The notes beneath the pieces were generated by a model that was not told the DNA's origin, did not search any database, and saw only the letters and a list, made by a program, of their open reading frames with translations. From Hellea sp039977295 (lineage in GTDB: Bacteria; Pseudomonadota; Alphaproteobacteria; Caulobacterales; Maricaulaceae), in assembly GCA_039977295.1 (NCBI GenBank), contig JBDWDN010000012.1, forward strand, positions 992,001 through 1,056,000: a DNA stretch of 64,000 nt. The letters are read 5' to 3'. A program made the translations under genes and the position numbers. Below, in pieces: positions 9,514-16,879 of the stretch; position 1 is the first letter of the stretch, and each line of letters starts with the position of its first letter.

Positions 9514-11498
9514 TGGTACAGCCCCCTAACCCGTTAAAATGGAATCTAGCGCAGATATTTGCGTTTGTCTTGGTTTTTCTATGTTTAGCAGGGAGTGCGA
9601 GCGCGCAAACGATTGAACTCACGCCGGAGACCTCCATTAAAAACATTCTAAATCATATGGAATTACGTGAACCGGATAGTTTGAATTTTGACACCGCCAC
9701 AGAGCGTTTGACCGGTGATACAACGCTGTCTGACACATTTGAAACATTTCCAAATAGACAATTCCCTGTGGGTAGCTGGTTAGGCGTCAAACTTGTCAAT
9801 GCAGGGACCGACAGCGGAGAATGGCGCCTTGATACGCAATTCGCTCTTTGGGAGCCAAATACGAAAATTTATTCAGTTCACCCCAATCGGACGCGTTTGA
9901 TTTTCAAAAGTAATTGGCAAAACTTAAAAATCAGCGACCGCTTAGAGCCGGAGCGGGTCAATTCGTCCGCGCCAATTATTTTAAGCCCTGGTGAGTCTGC
10001 GGAAATATGGATAAATTTCGAAGTGGCATCGATAAGTCAACTAGGCATTCAATTGTTGACCCCAGAGGACCTATTGAAATCCAGAACACAATGGAGCGTT
10101 CGATTCGGAGTTTATATCGGGATTGGCTTCGCCCTTATTGGATTTCTATGGGTTTTTTCTTTATTACTGCGTTTTCCACCGGCCTTCTATTTCTCAGTTT
10201 TTTTTGGGTTGTCTGTTCTGTTGTTCATCGCAATAGAAGGTTACTTTTTTTATTATCTGCATCCAAACGCACCGGGTTTAAACAAATGGGTTGTGTTACT
10301 CATTCGATTTTTTATGGCGCTGGCATATCTTCAATTTGCGAGATCTTTCTTAAATCCGCGGGGAAAGTTTCCAAGATTTGAATTTGCACTAAAAACGTTC
10401 TTAGGACTCGCTATAATTTTACTCGTTCTAAATTTAGTGGCTTATGGCCCGATTGCCATTTTTCTGATGGTTATCGGTACTATTTTTTATATTATTCTTA
10501 TTTTTTGGGCAGCGATCTTGGCAATGCTGAAGCGTATTTCTGGCGCTCCATTGTTCTTTATAGGGACGATGTTATTCGTCGCCAGTTCGACCCAGCTTAT
10601 ATTGGTTGTGACGGGGGTCACTGATATTACCTTGAGGGAATCCAATGACCGTGCAAGTGGTTTGGGAATATTGCATGGCGTTGTATTCTCCGCCGCGCTT
10701 GTCACGCAAGCATTCGGTTTACGAAAAGAGCGCGATCAGGCTTTAGCGACAGAGCTTGAAACCTCGAAGAAGAACCTGAAAATTGCCAACTCCCTAATCG
10801 ACGCCGAGCGCGATCGAGATCGCGCTCGGAGTCTTGCTGAACGAAATCGCGCAAGGCTCGCGACTGCGAGCCATGATCTTCGCCAACCCCTGACATCTTT
10901 AAAACTGGCTCTTGAGGAATTTCATGAAGAGACGCCGCGCCTAAAACCTAAATTAAGCGCAAGCTTGGATTATCTAAATTCGATTTTAGGGTCATCACTA
11001 TCTGACACACGCCAAACCGAAGAAGATCATCATCATTCACATCCTACCGATGAACCCGTTCCTTTAGCCGTCGTTTTCACGAATCTCGACCGCATGTTCG
11101 CCGCAGAAGCAAAAGCAAAGTCACTAGAATTGATCTTTGAAAAAACAGATATTATTGTTCAGGCCGATGTCGTCTCGCTCATCCGCTCTATGTCTAATCT
11201 CGTCTCCAATGCAATTAAATATACCCCCTCGGGGAGCATTGCGGTGGGCGTTGAACTCGACAATGACTATGCAACATTGGTGGTCACAGATACAGGCCTC
11301 GGCATGGATAAGGAGACTCTAAAGCGCGTCATGAACAGCTATGAACGCGCTAATGACGATGTGGACGGCGAAGGCTTAGGGCTGTCCATTGCCGCAGAGC
11401 TAGCCCGAAATCAAGGTTGGTCATTCGAAACCCAAAGCGAGCCGGACCAAGGGTCTTCATTCCGCATTGGAAATATTTCTATTATCCCAGCCGCCTAG
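9507..11498 (+). CDS. 7TM-DISM sensor histidine kinase
   Basis: The protein has 663 residues. A signal peptide (about 1-33, cleaved after GSASA) is followed by a periplasmic beta-rich domain of about 160 residues resembling 7TMR-DISMED2, then about seven membrane helices (about 197-405) and a short coiled coil (KERDQALATELETSKKNLKI). The kinase core has the H box ASHDLRQPLTSLK with H456, the N box SNLVSNAIKYTPSG, the G1 box DTGLGM and the G2 box GEGLGLSIA, so all catalytic motifs are present. DISM sensors are thought to bind carbohydrate-like ligands. The divergent response regulator is the presumed partner. The ATG at 9507 lies inside the first codons of that regulator, so both promoters must be inside the other gene. 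Confidence 0.9.
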   Translation: MTMVQPPNPLKWNLAQIFAFVLVFLCLAGSASAQTIELTPETSIKNILNHMELREPDSLNFDTATERLTGDTTLSDTFETFPNRQFPVGSWLGVKLVNAGTDSGEWRLDTQFALWEPNTKIYSVHPNRTRLIFKSNWQNLKISDRLEPERVNSSAPIILSPGESAEIWINFEVASISQLGIQLLTPEDLLKSRTQWSVRFGVYIGIGFALIGFLWVFSLLLRFPPAFYFSVFFGLSVLLFIAIEGYFFYYLHPNAPGLNKWVVLLIRFFMALAYLQFARSFLNPRGKFPRFEFALKTFLGLAIILLVLNLVAYGPIAIFLMVIGTIFYIILIFWAAILAMLKRISGAPLFFIGTMLFVASSTQLILVVTGVTDITLRESNDRASGLGILHGVVFSAALVTQAFGLRKERDQALATELETSKKNLKIANSLIDAERDRDRARSLAERNRARLATASHDLRQPLTSLKLALEEFHEETPRLKPKLSASLDYLNSILGSSLSDTRQTEEDHHHSHPTDEPVPLAVVFTNLDRMFAAEAKAKSLELIFEKTDIIVQADVVSLIRSMSNLVSNAIKYTPSGSIAVGVELDNDYATLVVTDTGLGMDKETLKRVMNSYERANDDVDGEGLGLSIAAELARNQGWSFETQSEPDQGSSFRIGNISIIPAA

Positions 11499-11720
11499 TT
11501 CACCAAGTTGAGACGATGCCCATCACAAAAATCCTGAGCATTCGATAAGCCTAAATCTTACACATAAGGTGAATTGAAACATGGAAATTATATCGGCAAT
11601 CCCCCCAAGGCGACCTAAACGTCAAATGATGGGACCTCCCCGAATGACCACAGAAATCCCAGCGCCCCACCTCTATACTTGCCGGATAACCACTATTCAC
11701 TTTTGCGAGCTTTCACCCAA

Positions 11721-12632
11721 TCACTTCAATGTCCGCGCGACCCTGAACCCGTAATCATCATAGCGGTAATCTGTTGTATATCGTAGGCGTTTCGAGGCCC
11801 GCATTTGATAGCCGTGCGTGACCCAAGAGCCGCCGCGCATGACACGAAATTTACAGTCTCCATCCTTGCGCGCCTTGCCATTGGCGGGCGCGCCTGAGTG
11901 ATTTGGGTTCCAGCAATCTTCTACCCATTCATAAACATTGCCGTGGAGATCATGAAGGCCGAAGGCGTTAGCGGGATAGCTTCCTACGGGTAATGTCTTT
12001 TTCAGATAAGGGCCTTGCGGACCGCCGCCATAAGGTTTTTCGCCGTTAAAGTTGGCATCATAAGCCCCAAGGCTATACCCCATTGAGAAAGGTCCATCTT
12101 GGCCTGCCCTCGCCACATATTCCCACTCGGCTTCTGATAGGAGACGGTAGTTAAGACCAGTCTTACGGCGGAGCCATTTCACGTAAGATTGAGCATCTTG
12201 CCAGCTAACATTTATCACTGGACGAGTGCCTTTGCCCCAGCCCATATCTTTTGGCCGGTGACCACGACACCCTCCGCCCGCAACACAAGCATTCCACCGC
12301 TTAAATGTGACTTCGTATTTGCCGACCTCGAACGGATAATCAATCGTCACCTCATGCCGCGGACCTTCATTGCTGTCGCGGCGCTTTTCAGTCTGGGGCG
12401 ACCCCATCATGAATGTCCCTGGCAAGATCGTCACCATATTCATGCTCGGATGGGACGGACGGCCATGATCGCGCCTCTTGGGCGCGGAAATCTTTGGCAT
12501 AGGTTTCTTCGCGTTAAAGGACGCGTAATAGATAGCTTCAGGAGACGCCGGATCGTTTGCGCATGCGGTCTCCACGACCATGGGAGAAGAGGTGAAAGCG
12601 ATCACACAAAGGCTAGTTAGCATACGAGACAT
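11721..12632 (-). CDS. FGE/sulfatase-modifying-factor fold protein lacking the catalytic cysteines, exported
   Basis: The protein has 303 residues with an N-terminal signal-like segment (about 1-25, ending ETACA) and one formylglycine-generating-enzyme domain from about residue 66 to the end. Family hallmarks are GTFMMGS, GKYEVTFKRWN, RPVINVSWQDAQSYVKWL, RLLSEAEWEYVARAG, HGNVYEWVEDCW and RVMRGGSWVTHGYQMRAS with a final GFRVART. True FGE carries two cysteines in the segment after RGGS that activate oxygen; here that segment has none, so oxidation of sulfatase cysteine to formylglycine is unlikely. Such paralogues are usually structural or ligand-binding C-type-lectin-like folds. It stands alone between the kinase and the DUF6916 genes. 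Its role is unknown; binding a surface glycan is a guess. Confidence 0.8.
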   Translation of the reverse strand: MSRMLTSLCVIAFTSSPMVVETACANDPASPEAIYYASFNAKKPMPKISAPKRRDHGRPSHPSMNMVTILPGTFMMGSPQTEKRRDSNEGPRHEVTIDYPFEVGKYEVTFKRWNACVAGGGCRGHRPKDMGWGKGTRPVINVSWQDAQSYVKWLRRKTGLNYRLLSEAEWEYVARAGQDGPFSMGYSLGAYDANFNGEKPYGGGPQGPYLKKTLPVGSYPANAFGLHDLHGNVYEWVEDCWNPNHSGAPANGKARKDGDCKFRVMRGGSWVTHGYQMRASKRLRYTTDYRYDDYGFRVARTLK

Positions 12633-12736
12633 CCCTGCCCTCCAAAGTGCCTCCCCAGACCTTCAAAGGGTATTATCAATATGGGATGTAGCTTACCCGT
12701 TACAAATGGCAAGACAGTTAATGCGTCGTGAATTTT

Positions 12737-13192
12737 TTAGTTGAGAACAACGTGTAATTCATGACCACCGCGCCGTTTTGGGGTTGGGGAAATAAAGACA
12801 TTGCTGTGGCCTAAAACGGGATGTCCCATCATAACGGTTTGAGCGCCATTTTCGACAAACCAGTCGATTTGTGGGCTCACAAAGGTTGCGACAAGACCTT
12901 CTTTACGGCGCAGGAAAGACGGACGGTTAGGGCCAGATTTCGTGGCCTCCACCTTGACCATGCGCAGCGTCAATGACGTGCCGTCATCCGCCATAGCCCA
13001 GAAGCGATCTCTGACAAAAGCCTCCATTTGCTCACTGCTTGCAGTCTCCCATTTTGGCGGAGATTGAAGGTCGTAAGGCAGGGCCGTCATGCCAGTCTGT
13101 GCCGTTGCAACGCTACCTGCGCCAAGCACGCAAACTTGCCCTGCTAAAAATACGCGCCGCGTAGGCTTGGAAATATTTTGCAAATTAATCAT
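12737..13192 (-). CDS. DUF6916-like protein with Tat-type leader
   Basis: The protein has 151 residues. The N-terminus has a twin-arginine type leader (KPTRRVFLAGQ followed by a hydrophobic, alanine-rich stretch). The mature part has the pattern of the small DUF6916 family: a first strand FVRDRFWAMADDGTSLTLRM, a central GLVATFVSPQIDWF and the closing block SNVFISPTPKRRGGHELHVV ending at the C-terminus. AGGAGC lies just before the ATG. Two relatives lie nearby (13378-13713 and 16118-16537). Members of this family are often found beside phage-tail-collar proteins, as here, but no activity is known to me. It may be an exported partner of the collar proteins (inference). Confidence 0.7.
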   Translation of the reverse strand: MINLQNISKPTRRVFLAGQVCVLGAGSVATAQTGMTALPYDLQSPPKWETASSEQMEAFVRDRFWAMADDGTSLTLRMVKVEATKSGPNRPSFLRRKEGLVATFVSPQIDWFVENGAQTVMMGHPVLGHSNVFISPTPKRRGGHELHVVLN

Positions 13193-13377
13193 TTTCAGCT
13201 CCTAATGTCTAATTTTCGGGAACTTTAAAAATTCAAAGTTTGCACCCCCTATTGCGTTTCCTCCCATATAATATTTTTCTTTAGATTGCAAAAGTTATTC
13301 GCTCCAAACCTCGGAAATTCAACGGTTTTTTCTAATTTTGACTTGATTTTAGGGCAAAAACTTCTTAGCGCTTATCT

Positions 13378-13713
13378 ATGGCTATAGATATGATACATGC
13401 AACCGCCGAGTCGTTTTCAGACTATGTTGGTGACACATTCGACCTACACACTGATGATGGCGTTATCACCCTCACATTGGATAATATTAAACTCCATGAC
13501 GAAAAATATATGCGTGATAACCACCTCGAAATCCAAGGCGTGGTCTACCCTCCGCGGAGACCTTTTTCGCTGACCTTTATCGGGCCGCTAGACCCCGTAT
13601 TAGCGGCATCCATGCACCCACTTAAACATGCAACGCTGGGCGAATTAGAACTCTTCCTCTCGGCTTTTCAGAAAGACCAAGATGGCGTTCTTTATGAGAG
13701 CATATTAAATTAA
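13378..13713 (+). CDS. DUF6916-like protein, leaderless
   Basis: The protein has 111 residues and is the plainest copy of the family: ESFSDYVGDTFDLHTDDGVI, then FSLTFIGPLDPVLAASMHPL, then LGELELFLSAFQKDQDGVLY and a C-terminal ESILN. It has no signal peptide, unlike the two relatives around it, so it should stay in the cytoplasm or need another route out. No good ribosome site precedes ATG 13378; an in-frame ATG lies at 13390. It is divergent from the Tat-leader copy (185 bases between starts) and convergent with the acetyltransferase. Function is unknown. Confidence 0.7.
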   Translation: MAIDMIHATAESFSDYVGDTFDLHTDDGVITLTLDNIKLHDEKYMRDNHLEIQGVVYPPRRPFSLTFIGPLDPVLAASMHPLKHATLGELELFLSAFQKDQDGVLYESILN

Positions 13714-13753
13714 CCCGGAGCGGCGAAGCAGCCCCCCTAAAGAGCCGCCACGC

Positions 13754-14245
13754 CTATATATGCCGCGGGCCTAAATCCGGAGACCATTTCATTTCAATGT
13801 GATGGCCATTCATGCCTGTTTTTTTAAAGCCTTTGCGGAGATACAAATTTAGCGCCGGATTATTTTCTATTACGTTGAGTGTGATGGGAACCTTACCCCC
13901 TTGAGCTTCGTTTTGCAGAGCAGAAAGGATGTCGCTGCCTATGCCTCGGCCTTGATATTGAGAATGGACGGTGAAATCGATAATGTGCATGTGATCATCT
14001 GCGCGGTTGAGAATCAAACGGCCTATATCGACGCCGTCCAGTTGGATAATCCTATGAACGGCCGTCAAATAAGACATTTGATAAGAAACGCTCTGCAGCT
14101 CGAATTGGCTATTCAGGAATTTCGTCTTTTCTTCTGGTTTCCAAATAGAATAGGCGAATTCCCATTCGCGAGAGTCGGCGTATAAATCTTGTAAATACTT
14201 TTTATCACCGTCGTCGATGATGCGAAAACTAACTTTGCCAATCAT
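13754..14245 (-). CDS. GNAT-family N-acetyltransferase
   Basis: The protein has 163 residues. The acetyl-CoA loop is clear: HSQYQGRGIGSDILSAL, with Q/R-x-x-G-x-G/A at about 98-103, followed by the helix and the final strand pair NVIENNPALNLYLRKGFKKT. GNAT enzymes transfer an acetyl group to amines on proteins or small molecules; the substrate here cannot be read from the sequence. It lies directly downstream of the tail-collar operon on the same strand, but a terminator hairpin (14312-14339) separates them. In my memory acetyltransferases of this kind recur beside tail-collar genes, so modification of the collar proteins is possible, but this is inference. Confidence 0.8.
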   Translation of the reverse strand: MIGKVSFRIIDDGDKKYLQDLYADSREWEFAYSIWKPEEKTKFLNSQFELQSVSYQMSYLTAVHRIIQLDGVDIGRLILNRADDHMHIIDFTVHSQYQGRGIGSDILSALQNEAQGGKVPITLNVIENNPALNLYLRKGFKKTGMNGHHIEMKWSPDLGPRHI

Positions 14246-14311
14246 AGTTATCCGTATTCAATAAGCGTTAAAAAAGGTACCGAAATTTTAACAAGGTTTC
14301 GCCCATAATAA

Positions 14312-14339
14312 AAGGGCGCAAACCGAAACTTACGCCCTT
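14312..14339 (-). terminator. Rho-independent terminator of the tail-collar operon
   Basis: AAGGGCG at 14312-14318 pairs with CGCCCTT at 14333-14339. Read on the minus strand the hairpin is followed by a T-rich run (CCCTTTTATTATG). It lies 20 bases after the last collar gene and ahead of the acetyltransferase gene. Confidence 0.7.
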
Positions 14340-14358
14340 AACCAAAATTTTGCATCAC

Positions 14359-14913
14359 TTAGTTACGCGACGGGAATAAGCCTTGCAGCGCAATAATATA
14401 GTTCACCGCCAAATACGGCATCATATTATTGACAGGTAATGAATTCCCAGAGCTCCCAACAGCTGTCGTCGCAGCGCCAGGTGCCATTGTCTCATCCACG
14501 GCCGCATTTGAATAAAAATTCGCGGTCGCAACAGCAGAGTTTGCGAGGACATTGCCATTGCCTTCTTCGGTCGAGCCATTATCGTCTACAGCTCTCAACG
14601 CCGTTTGTACGGTATGAGAATGCGGTGCCAAATTTGCCTGGGTTAACGTATTGGTCTCTACGCCCCCTGCCTGGCCGAGCCTGCGGCGGGTTAATCCAGG
14701 ACCTGTTCCGCCGCAATCGCCAAGAACGGCGCGTCCGCGCATGCTCGGAAGTCCAAAGCTCGTGCGACCATCACCCCCATATGTGGTTCCCAATAGAGAG
14801 AACAGAGATTGATTTGAATTAATCGCGAGAATTTGTCCGTCGCACAACGCCCACCCTCTAGGCGCAAAATTACCGCCAAACATTATTATTTGTGCTAAAA
14901 ATGGTTCTGACAT
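14359..14913 (-). CDS. Phage tail collar domain protein (microcystin-dependent-protein-like), copy 3 of 3
   Basis: The protein has 184 residues. Family marks: FAPRGWALCDGQ at 17-27, LLGTTYGGDGRTSFGLPSMR at about 41-59, GPGLTRRRLGQAGG, APHSHT at 97-101 and a conserved end YIIALQGLFPSRN. The collar domain is a trimer-forming knob of phage tail fibres; free-standing bacterial relatives such as Microcystis MdpB are of unclear function. There is no signal peptide. AAGGAGG precedes the ATG. It is the last gene of the operon 16537-14359, and no capsid, tail tube, portal or lysis gene is near, so this is not a prophage. Confidence 0.85.
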   Translation of the reverse strand: MSEPFLAQIIMFGGNFAPRGWALCDGQILAINSNQSLFSLLGTTYGGDGRTSFGLPSMRGRAVLGDCGGTGPGLTRRRLGQAGGVETNTLTQANLAPHSHTVQTALRAVDDNGSTEEGNGNVLANSAVATANFYSNAAVDETMAPGAATTAVGSSGNSLPVNNMMPYLAVNYIIALQGLFPSRN

Positions 14914-14941
14914 AAATGCCTCCTTTTATCTGCTTTTCAGC

Positions 14942-15490
14942 CTAGTTGCGCGATGGAAAAACACCCTGCAGGGCGATTATGTAATTTGCGGTCTGAAACG
15001 GTTGCATATTCGTATAAGACGCTCCAGATCCTGCAGTGTTCAATGTTGTCGTCAATGCGCCTGGCGCCATATTCTCATCTGTCGCCTCAGTGGCGTAAGG
15101 CTTGGCCCCACCGCCCACAGCATTTGCGAAAACCCGTCCTGCGGGTTCACCAGAATTAGCATTGTCATCAACAACATTGATAGATGTTGTCATGGCATGG
15201 GAATGATTTGGCATCGTTGCCGAGGTCATAACTGTGTTTTCAGCGCCGCCTCTTTGCCCAAGCCTATAGGTTGATAATCCTGGTCCGCGGCCTTGCTGGA
15301 TAGGGGCCCGTCCGCGGAGATCTGGCAATGCCATGGTTGTGCGTCCATCCCCCCCGTAAGTGGTTCCGATAAGGGAGAATAAAGCTGTGTTTTGCGAAAT
15401 CGGTAAAAGTTGACCGGCGCAGAAAGCCCAAGCACGAGGGGCGAAATTGCCCCCAAACATCGTGACCTGCGCGATAAATGGATCTGACAT
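14942..15490 (-). CDS. Phage tail collar domain protein (microcystin-dependent-protein-like), copy 2 of 3
   Basis: The protein has 182 residues and is collinear with its two neighbours: FAPRAWAFCAGQLLPISQNT, GTTYGGDGRTTMALPDLRGR, GPGLSTYRLGQRGGAE, MPNHSHAMTT, and the end IIALQGVFPSRN. Variation between the copies is concentrated in the segment after the HSH motif, up to the conserved C-terminus, as expected if the tip differs and the trimer core is kept. GGGGAT lies before ATG 15490. The 12-base gap to copy 1 and 28 bases to copy 3 indicate one transcript. Confidence 0.85.
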   Translation of the reverse strand: MSDPFIAQVTMFGGNFAPRAWAFCAGQLLPISQNTALFSLIGTTYGGDGRTTMALPDLRGRAPIQQGRGPGLSTYRLGQRGGAENTVMTSATMPNHSHAMTTSINVVDDNANSGEPAGRVFANAVGGGAKPYATEATDENMAPGALTTTLNTAGSGASYTNMQPFQTANYIIALQGVFPSRN

Positions 15491-15502
15491 AGATATCCCC
15501 TA

Positions 15503-16051
15503 TTAATTACGTGATGGATATGTGCCGAAAAGGCATATAATAAAGTTCATGGCAAGAAATGGCTGATCATTCCCCATGGCTTGCTGAGCGCCAGCAGGTA
15601 AAGCGCTGACAGTTGCGGCATCACTCCTGAGTGTGTCGCCCTCTGTCGCTACATTTGTATATAATTCCGCCGATCCGGTTGCTGTCGCCAGCGCTCTTCC
15701 CGCTGCTTCTGGTGAATTGGCGTTATCATCGACAACATGAATTTGCGTCGTATGACCATGAGCATGAGCTGGCATATTCTGAGACGTTAGCGTTATGCGT
15801 TCTTGGCCGCCTCTTGCCCCTAATCGCCTATCCGAAAGCCCTGGTCCGTTGCCCGCGTGAAGCGCAACTCTTCCGCGCAAATCAGGCAAAGCAAATGATG
15901 TCCGTCCATCGCCTCCGTAAATTGTTCCCAGAATTGAAAACAGCGCACTATTTGAATTAACTGCTATTAATTGCCCTTCGCAGAGCGCCCATGATCTTGG
16001 GGCGAAATTACCCGCAAATATAATAATTTGCCCTATAAAACCTTGTGACAT
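15503..16051 (-). CDS. Phage tail collar domain protein (microcystin-dependent-protein-like), copy 1 of 3
   Basis: The protein has 182 residues: FAPRSWALCEGQLIAVNSNS, GTIYGGDGRTSFALPDLRGR, GPGLSDRRLGARGGQERITL, MPAHAHGHTT, then IICLFGTYPSRN. It is the most divergent at the C-terminus (LFGTYPSRN rather than LQGxFPSRN). AAGGGGAC precedes ATG 16051. It is 66 bases downstream of the DUF6916-like gene at 16118-16537 and should share its transcript. No signal peptide is visible; how the proteins reach the surface, if they do, is open. Confidence 0.85.
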   Translation of the reverse strand: MSQGFIGQIIIFAGNFAPRSWALCEGQLIAVNSNSALFSILGTIYGGDGRTSFALPDLRGRVALHAGNGPGLSDRRLGARGGQERITLTSQNMPAHAHGHTTQIHVVDDNANSPEAAGRALATATGSAELYTNVATEGDTLRSDAATVSALPAGAQQAMGNDQPFLAMNFIICLFGTYPSRN

Positions 16052-16117
16052 CTAAGTCCCCTTTCACTTCGCCCCTGACCAGAGGCTATTATCCATATCG
16101 CCGGCGCCAAACGCGGC

Positions 16118-16537
16118 TTAATTTAAAACGACTTCCAGTTCGAAACCGCCGCTCTTCTTCTGCGTTGCGCTCAGAAAAACGTCGAACCGGCCTAATTCTT
16201 TGTGGGTCATGGTGACTACCCGGTCTCCAGCCTCCGCATATGCCGCAGCCCCGTTTGATTCGAATGTTGCCACGACGCCTTCGCGGCGTTTGAGATGAAC
16301 AGGGCGGTGCCAACCAGATTTAACCGGGCTGGAGTCAACTAGCTTCAAAGTCATGATATCCCCCGCCTCGGTGCGGGCGGTAAATTTATCACCTATCAAC
16401 GGCTCTAAGTTTTTGTGGCCTAATGTCTTCCAAGATGAATGTGTTGATGCGCCTGCTACGCCTGCAGCGCCAAGCGTCGCAAAACTTGCTTGCCCTGCCA
16501 TGAACAGACGGCGGTTTAATTTCGGTGAACCCGTCAC
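16118..16537 (-). CDS. DUF6916-like protein with Tat-type leader, first gene of the collar operon
   Basis: The protein has 139 residues. The start is GTG 16535-16537 with GGGGAT upstream. The leader LNRRLFMAGQASFATLGAAG has the twin arginine and hydrophobic core of a Tat signal. The mature part begins LEPLIGDKFTARTEAGDIMT and ends FDVFLSATQKKSGGFELEVV, the same ends as the two other DUF6916-like proteins in the window. It shares the operon with the three collar genes, so an exported partner role for the collars is the simplest reading. The catalytic or binding role is unknown. Confidence 0.7.
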   Translation of the reverse strand: MTGSPKLNRRLFMAGQASFATLGAAGVAGASTHSSWKTLGHKNLEPLIGDKFTARTEAGDIMTLKLVDSSPVKSGWHRPVHLKRREGVVATFESNGAAAYAEAGDRVVTMTHKELGRFDVFLSATQKKSGGFELEVVLN

Positions 16538-16879
16538 AAATATCCCCTTAATGTGTAAGAAATGGACCTATCAAAATAGTCCCTCGTTAGCGTTTATCTA
16601 ATGTGCGCCCGCACACTAATACGCTTTGTTACGCACCAACTTCATGATTTGTAAAGGTATTCTTTGACAATTAATCACATTTGGAGACTTTCTAGAGGTT
16701 TTCTAGAGGGTTTATGGATTTGAATTTCGAATTAAATAGTCTACACCCATCATGGGCAGACGGGCGCAAACGACTCACCGTAAGCTTATTGGCGTGCGAA
16801 ATTAACTCTCATGCCTTTCCCTGTAGCCGCATGGCTAAAACATAATCAGGCGTCACTTATCACGCCAATGGAGGACTAA
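16538..16879. other. 342-base gene-free region between the collar operon and the second RTX gene
   Basis: This divergent intergenic region must hold promoters for both sides. I see TTGACA at 16664-16669 with no convincing -10 box at the right distance, the tandem TTTCTAGAGG pair described separately, and a GGAGG ribosome site directly before ATG 16880. No coding potential or RNA gene is evident. Confidence 0.6.
16689..16709. promoter_or_regulatory. Tandem TTTCTAGAGG repeat, possible operator
   Basis: Two exact copies of TTTCTAGAGG stand at 16689-16698 and 16700-16709, an 11-base period that places both on the same face of the helix. The pair starts 20 bases after a TTGACA hexamer and lies about 170 bases before the second RTX gene and 150 bases before the collar operon. 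A regulator-binding site is inferred from the arrangement only. Confidence 0.35.

Noticed and set aside
11721..11830. C-terminal Tyr/Asp-rich end of the FGE-like protein as a diversity-generating retroelement target
   Set aside because: The fold fits DGR targets, but I see no reverse transcriptase and no second copy of this segment in the window.
14359..16051. Prophage remnant
   Set aside because: Tail-collar genes alone are present; there is no integrase, capsid, portal, tail tube, lysis gene or att repeat nearby, and the cassette type is known from non-phage loci.
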